A program made the position numbers and the translations under genes. From NCBI GenBank assembly GCA_016124315.1, contig WGNW01000020.1, positions 1 through 64,000 of the forward strand: a stretch of DNA of 64,000 bases, in the 5' to 3' direction. Below the pieces are notes generated by a model that was not told the origin of the DNA, made no database searches, and worked only from the letters and a program-made list of their open reading frames with translations. The DNA comes from Alphaproteobacteria bacterium (GTDB taxonomy: Bacteria > Pseudomonadota > Alphaproteobacteria > SMXS01). This document shows positions 59,593-64,000 of the stretch, piece by piece. The first letter of the stretch is position 1; each line of letters begins with the position of its first letter.

Positions 59593-62049
59593 ATGGGTGC
59601 TGCGGCGTCCGACGAGTCCGCACCGGGGCCAGGCGATGGCGCCGCGACGGTCGGCCTGACGAGCGACCAGGCCGGGCGGCTGCTCGCCCAGTACGGCGAG
59701 AACGCGATCCGCGAAAAGCGGGTCAGCCTCCTCGCCAGGCTTCTCGGCTATTTCTGGGGTCCGATCCCGTGGATGATCGAGATTGCCGCGGTGCTGTCGG
59801 CCGCCGTGCGGCACTGGGAAGACTTCGTCATCATCATGGTGATGCTGCTGCTCAACGCCGGTGTGGGCTTCTGGGAGGAGGCCAAGGCCGACAACGCCAT
59901 CGAGGCGCTGAAGCGCCGCCTCGCGCCCCGGGCGCGGGTGCTCCGCGACGGCCGGTGGCAGGACATCGAGGCCCGGAGTCTGGTGCCGGGAGACGTGGTG
60001 GCCGTGAAGCTCGGCGACATCGTTCCCGCCGATCTGGACCTGCGGAGCGGTCCCTATCTGAGCGTCGACCAGTCCGCGCTGACCGGCGAATCCCTGCCGG
60101 TGGACAAGAAGGCGGGCGACACCGCCTATTCCGGCTCCATCGTCCGCCAGGGCGAGATGCGCGCCGTGGTGACCGCCACGGGCATGAACACCTTCTTCGG
60201 CAAGACCGCCGGGCTGGTGGAGACGGCGGAACAGCGCTCCCACTTCCAGCAGGCGGTCCTGCGGATCGGCAATTTCCTCATCCTGACGACGCTGGCGCTG
60301 GTGGCGGTCATCGTCGTCGCCGCCCTGTTCCGCCGCAGCCCGATCGTCGACACCCTGCTGTTCGCGCTGATCCTGACGGTGGCCGCCATTCCCGTCGCCC
60401 TGCCGGCGGTTCTGTCGGTCACCATGGCGGTGGGCGCCTCCACCCTCGCGGGCATGAAGGCCATCGTCTCCCGGCTCGTCTCCATCGAGGAGATGGCAGG
60501 CATGGACATCCTGTGCTCGGACAAGACGGGGACGTTGACCCAGAACAGGCTCACGCTCGGCGCCCCCGTCCTGATCGGCGCCCACGATGCCGACGAGCTG
60601 CTGCTGGCGGCGGCCCTGAGCTGCGCGCGCGACGCGCCCGATCCCATCGACGCGGCGATCCTCGCCGGCCTTCCGCACCCGGAGCTCCTGGACGGCTACC
60701 GGATCGAAGCGCTGGATCCGTTCGATCCCGTCAGGAAGCGCGCCGAGGCGACGGTCAGTGGCAGCGGCGGCACCTTCCATGTGGCCAAGGGCGCGCCGCA
60801 GGTGATCCTCGACCTGGTCAAGCTCGACCCGGAGACGGCGGCCAAGGTGTCCGCCGCGACCGACGAACTGGCCGGGCGCGGTTACCGGTCCCTCGGCGTG
60901 GCGCGTTCCGGGGACGGCTCGACATGGCACTATCTCGGCCTGGTGTCGCTGTTCGACCCGCCGCGCGAGGACTCGGCCGAGACCATCGCCATCGCCAAGC
61001 GCATGGGCCTGAGCGTGCGGATGGTGACGGGCGACCACGTCGCCATCGGCCGGGAGATATCCAGGAAGCTGGGGCTCGATCCGAATATCGTCTCGGCGCG
61101 GGACGTCTTTGGCGGCAAGGACGGCGACGGGGATGGCGACGGCGCGCGGATCGAGGCGGCCGGCGGCTTCGCGGAGGTCTTCCCCGAGCACAAGTTCAAG
61201 ATCGTCAGGGCGCTGCAGCAGGCCGGGCACATCGTCGGCATGACCGGCGACGGCGTGAACGACGCGCCGGCGCTCAAGCAGGCCGACATCGGCATCGCCG
61301 TCGAGGGGGCGACCGACGCGGCGCGGGCCGCCGCCGACCTGGTGCTGACGGCGCCGGGGCTGTCGGTCATCGCCCGGGCGGTCGAGGAGGCGCGCCGGAT
61401 CTTCGAGCGCATGACCGGATACGCCACGTTCCGGATCGCCGAGACGGTCCGCGTGCTGCTGTTCATGACCCTGTCGATCCTGGTCTTCGACTTCTATCCG
61501 GTGACCGCGGTGATGATCGTGCTGCTGGCGATCCTCAACGATTTTCCGATCATGATGATCGCCTACGACAACGTCGCCATCGCGCCCAGGCCGGTCCGCT
61601 GGGACATGCACCGCGTGCTGACGCTGAGCACCGTTCTCGGCCTGATGGGCGTGGTCGCGTCCTTCCTGCTGTTCTGGTTCGCCGAACGGCACCTCGGCCT
61701 CGACCGGCCGACCATCCAGACGCTGATCTTCCTCAAGCTGCTGGTGGCCGGGCATCTCACCATCTACCTCACCCGCAACGAGGGATGGTTCTGGCAGCGG
61801 CCCTGGCCCAACTGGAGGCTGTTCGTCGCCGCGGAGACGACGCAGATCGTCGGAACCCTGGCGGCGGTCTATGGCTGGTTCGTCCAGCCGATCGGCTGGG
61901 AGTACGCGCTCGGAATCTGGGCCTACGCGCTCGCCTGGCTGCTGATCAACAACGTCGCCAAGGTCTGGGTCTACCGGCTGGTGCGGTTCGGTCCCCGGCG
62001 CCACGCGCGTCACCTCGAGCGATCCCACCGTTCCCTGCATGGAGCCTGA
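59593..62049 (+). CDS. Plasma-membrane-type proton-efflux P-type ATPase
   Basis: DKTGTLTQN phosphorylation site; TGDGVNDAPALKQADIGIAVEGATDAARAAADLVLT; NEDFPI-like ILNDFPIMMIAYDNV. Confidence 0.93.
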   Translation: MGAAASDESAPGPGDGAATVGLTSDQAGRLLAQYGENAIREKRVSLLARLLGYFWGPIPWMIEIAAVLSAAVRHWEDFVIIMVMLLLNAGVGFWEEAKADNAIEALKRRLAPRARVLRDGRWQDIEARSLVPGDVVAVKLGDIVPADLDLRSGPYLSVDQSALTGESLPVDKKAGDTAYSGSIVRQGEMRAVVTATGMNTFFGKTAGLVETAEQRSHFQQAVLRIGNFLILTTLALVAVIVVAALFRRSPIVDTLLFALILTVAAIPVALPAVLSVTMAVGASTLAGMKAIVSRLVSIEEMAGMDILCSDKTGTLTQNRLTLGAPVLIGAHDADELLLAAALSCARDAPDPIDAAILAGLPHPELLDGYRIEALDPFDPVRKRAEATVSGSGGTFHVAKGAPQVILDLVKLDPETAAKVSAATDELAGRGYRSLGVARSGDGSTWHYLGLVSLFDPPREDSAETIAIAKRMGLSVRMVTGDHVAIGREISRKLGLDPNIVSARDVFGGKDGDGDGDGARIEAAGGFAEVFPEHKFKIVRALQQAGHIVGMTGDGVNDAPALKQADIGIAVEGATDAARAAADLVLTAPGLSVIARAVEEARRIFERMTGYATFRIAETVRVLLFMTLSILVFDFYPVTAVMIVLLAILNDFPIMMIAYDNVAIAPRPVRWDMHRVLTLSTVLGLMGVVASFLLFWFAERHLGLDRPTIQTLIFLKLLVAGHLTIYLTRNEGWFWQRPWPNWRLFVAAETTQIVGTLAAVYGWFVQPIGWEYALGIWAYALAWLLINNVAKVWVYRLVRFGPRRHARHLERSHRSLHGA

Positions 62050-62134
62050 GGCAGCATAATGCTTGCAAGCCGCCCCGGGAGGCGAGGTATAGAATGGTCG
62101 TTACCTGCCCATCCGTATGGAGCCCGAACACCCG

Positions 62135-62419
62135 ATGACGACGAACGATCCTGCCGCCGATCTCCACAAGCGTATCGATGATCTCGAAGGGCGGATCGCC
62201 GCTGTCCGCTCCGAGCGCGGCCTGCGCGGTCAGCACGAAGAACAGGCGGAGGCCCTCCAGGAGGAGGCGCGCGTCCTGCGCCGCCGGATCACGGGCGCCT
62301 ACGAGACCACCTGGGAGGACGTGAAGGAGGACCTGCACCGCGACTGGCAGGCGCTCAACCACTCCGTCGAGCGGTGGATGGAGCGGGTCGAGACCGACTA
62401 CGCCAAGGGCCGGCGCTGA
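62135..62419 (+). CDS. Small coiled-coil hypothetical protein
   Basis: DLHKRIDDLEGRIAAVRSERGLRGQHEEQAEALQEEARVLRRRI; short distance after the ATPase gene. Confidence 0.6.
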   Translation: MTTNDPAADLHKRIDDLEGRIAAVRSERGLRGQHEEQAEALQEEARVLRRRITGAYETTWEDVKEDLHRDWQALNHSVERWMERVETDYAKGRR

Positions 62420-62508
62420 GATCCCCGGTCATGCGAGGCTTCGGCCCGAAGCGCATGGCCAACCGTCCTCCGAGCGTCTAACCTTCTCCTCCGCACGGGG
62501 GAGACGGA

Positions 62509-64000
62509 ATGTCCGAGGCGCGCACTGTCAGGTCCTACTGCCGCATCTGCCAGGGTTTCTGCGGCATGCGGGTCACCATCGAGGATGGCCGGGTCGCCGA
62601 TGTCCGCGGCGACCGGGACGATCCGCTGAGCCGCGGCTACGCGTGCTTCAAGGGTCTGCAGGCCGTCGAGCAGCATTACGGCGCCGCGCGCCTGTTGCGG
62701 TCGCTGCGGCGGCGGGACGACCGTTTCGAGCCCGCGCCGTCCGGTGACATCCTCGACGAGATCGGCAGGCGTCTCGCGGCGGTCGTCGCCGAGCATGGCC
62801 CTGAGTCCGTCGCGTTCTTCACCGGCACCCAGAGCCTCTTCAGCACGCCCGCGCCGATGATGGTGGCGGCCTTAGCGGCCGGCCTGGGCACGCCGCGCAG
62901 CTTCACCACCATGACCATCGACCAGTCGGCCAAGTGGATCGCCGAGGCGCGCATGGGAAACTGGGACGCCGGCCCGCAGCGCTTCGCCGAGGCCGACGTC
63001 TGGATGTTCGTCGGCTCCAACCCGCTGGTGTCCATGGTCGCCGGCGCCGGCGCCAACCAGTTCGCGTTCGCCGATCCGGTCAAGACCATGAAGCAGGCGC
63101 GCGACCGCGGCATGAAATTCATCGTTATCGACCCGCGGCGCACGGAGACCGCCCGGTTCGCCGACATCTTCCTGCAGCCCAGGCCGGGCCGCGACGGCGA
63201 GCTGGCGGCGGCGATGCTCCACGTCATCCTGCGGGAGGGCTGGCACGACGCGCCGTTCTGCGCCGATTATGTCGACGGCCTGGACGACTTGAAGGCGGCG
63301 GTCGAACCCTTCGCGCCCGAGCGGTGCGCCGACTGGATCGGCGTGGCGCCGGAGGACATCGTCGCCGCGGCGGCGCTGTTCGCCCGCGACAGCCGGTCCG
63401 GCATGGCCGGCAGCGGCACCGGCCCCGACATGGCGCGCCATTCCAACCTGGCCGAGCATCTGATCCAGGCTCTCAACGTGGTCTGCGGCCGGTTTCCCCG
63501 CGAGGGCGAGGCGGTCGGCAATCCGGGCGTCCTGCAGCCCCGTCGCGCGCCCCGCGCGGAGGTGGTGCCGGCCCACCGGGAATGGGAGAGCGGTCCCAGG
63601 TCGACGGTGCATGGGCTGGGGCGGATCAAGGGCGGCATGATGTCGGCCGTCATCGCCGACGAGATCCTCGATGCCGGAGCAAGCCGCATCCGCGCCCTGA
63701 TCTGCGTCGGCGGCAATCTGGCGGTCGCCCTGCCGGACCAGGTGCGCGCCGTGGAGGCGCTGTCGGCGCTCGACCTGCTGGTCGTGATCGATCCACGGAT
63801 GACCGCGACCGCCAGGCTCGCCGACTATGTCGTCGCGCCCCGGCTGCAATACGAGCGGCCGGACCATACCGGCTTCCTCGAGCGGATGTTCCCGGTGCCG
63901 TTCGCCCACTGGACGCCCGCGCTGGTGCCGCCGCCGGACGGATCGGACGTGGTGGACGACTGGTATGCCCTGTGGGCGATCGCCCGCGCCGCCGGCGTGC
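62509..64000 (+). CDS. Molybdopterin-dependent oxidoreductase, 3'-truncated by the window edge
   Basis: MSEARTVRSYCRICQGFCGMRVTIEDGRVADVRGD...SRGYACFKG Fe-S motif; FIVIDPRRTETARFADIFLQPRPGRDGELAAAM; open to the window end. Confidence 0.93.
   Translation, partial: MSEARTVRSYCRICQGFCGMRVTIEDGRVADVRGDRDDPLSRGYACFKGLQAVEQHYGAARLLRSLRRRDDRFEPAPSGDILDEIGRRLAAVVAEHGPESVAFFTGTQSLFSTPAPMMVAALAAGLGTPRSFTTMTIDQSAKWIAEARMGNWDAGPQRFAEADVWMFVGSNPLVSMVAGAGANQFAFADPVKTMKQARDRGMKFIVIDPRRTETARFADIFLQPRPGRDGELAAAMLHVILREGWHDAPFCADYVDGLDDLKAAVEPFAPERCADWIGVAPEDIVAAAALFARDSRSGMAGSGTGPDMARHSNLAEHLIQALNVVCGRFPREGEAVGNPGVLQPRRAPRAEVVPAHREWESGPRSTVHGLGRIKGGMMSAVIADEILDAGASRIRALICVGGNLAVALPDQVRAVEALSALDLLVVIDPRMTATARLADYVVAPRLQYERPDHTGFLERMFPVPFAHWTPALVPPPDGSDVVDDWYALWAIARAAGV

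Noticed and set aside
59578-62040. 820-aa minus-strand ORF opposite the P-type ATPase
   Set aside because: Shadow ORF of a well-supported ATPase gene.

Overview
The window is a GC-rich, proteobacterial-type chromosome segment, probably alphaproteobacterial. That assignment is inferred from gene content and codon bias only. From left to right it holds: a urease end (ureC partial, ureE, ureF, ureG, hupE/ureJ-like); an MscS channel; a GST; a nitroreductase; a cytochrome c/PQQ propeller dehydrogenase divergent from a TonB receptor; FAD, acyl-CoA-dehydrogenase-like and CurA-like oxidoreductases split by a low-GC islet; a pqiABC-like MCE operon; a DUF2236/MpaB gene beside a tandemly duplicated small-secreted-protein unit; an uncharacterised lipoprotein/helical-protein pair; a second cytochrome c/PQQ dehydrogenase with SCO1 and a YtkA/FixH-like protein; a molybdenum-handling cluster (YqeB/EF2563-like, Mop, DUF2478, ModD); a ~20 kb catabolic region (two Rieske oxygenases, five SDRs, TonB receptor, KstD-like flavoprotein, MBL hydrolase, ABM protein, P450, acyl-CoA synthetase, MaoC, CoA lyase, TetR and MarR); an MFS transporter; a third TonB receptor divergent from a TetR gene; an isoquinoline-oxidoreductase-like (IorAB) pair; a P-type H+-ATPase; and the start of a molybdopterin oxidoreductase. 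The strongest non-obvious signals are: (1) a 19-bp palindromic operator repeated at three promoters of the catabolic region, each 12-13 nt after a TTGACA box; (2) a tandem duplication of a promoter/secreted-protein/hairpin unit with a decayed MpaB fragment between the copies; and (3) two GCGAC-N6-GTCGC inverted repeats exactly 20 bp apart, upstream of modD. No tRNA, rRNA or CRISPR was recognised. All calls come from reading the sequence and translations; no database search was run.
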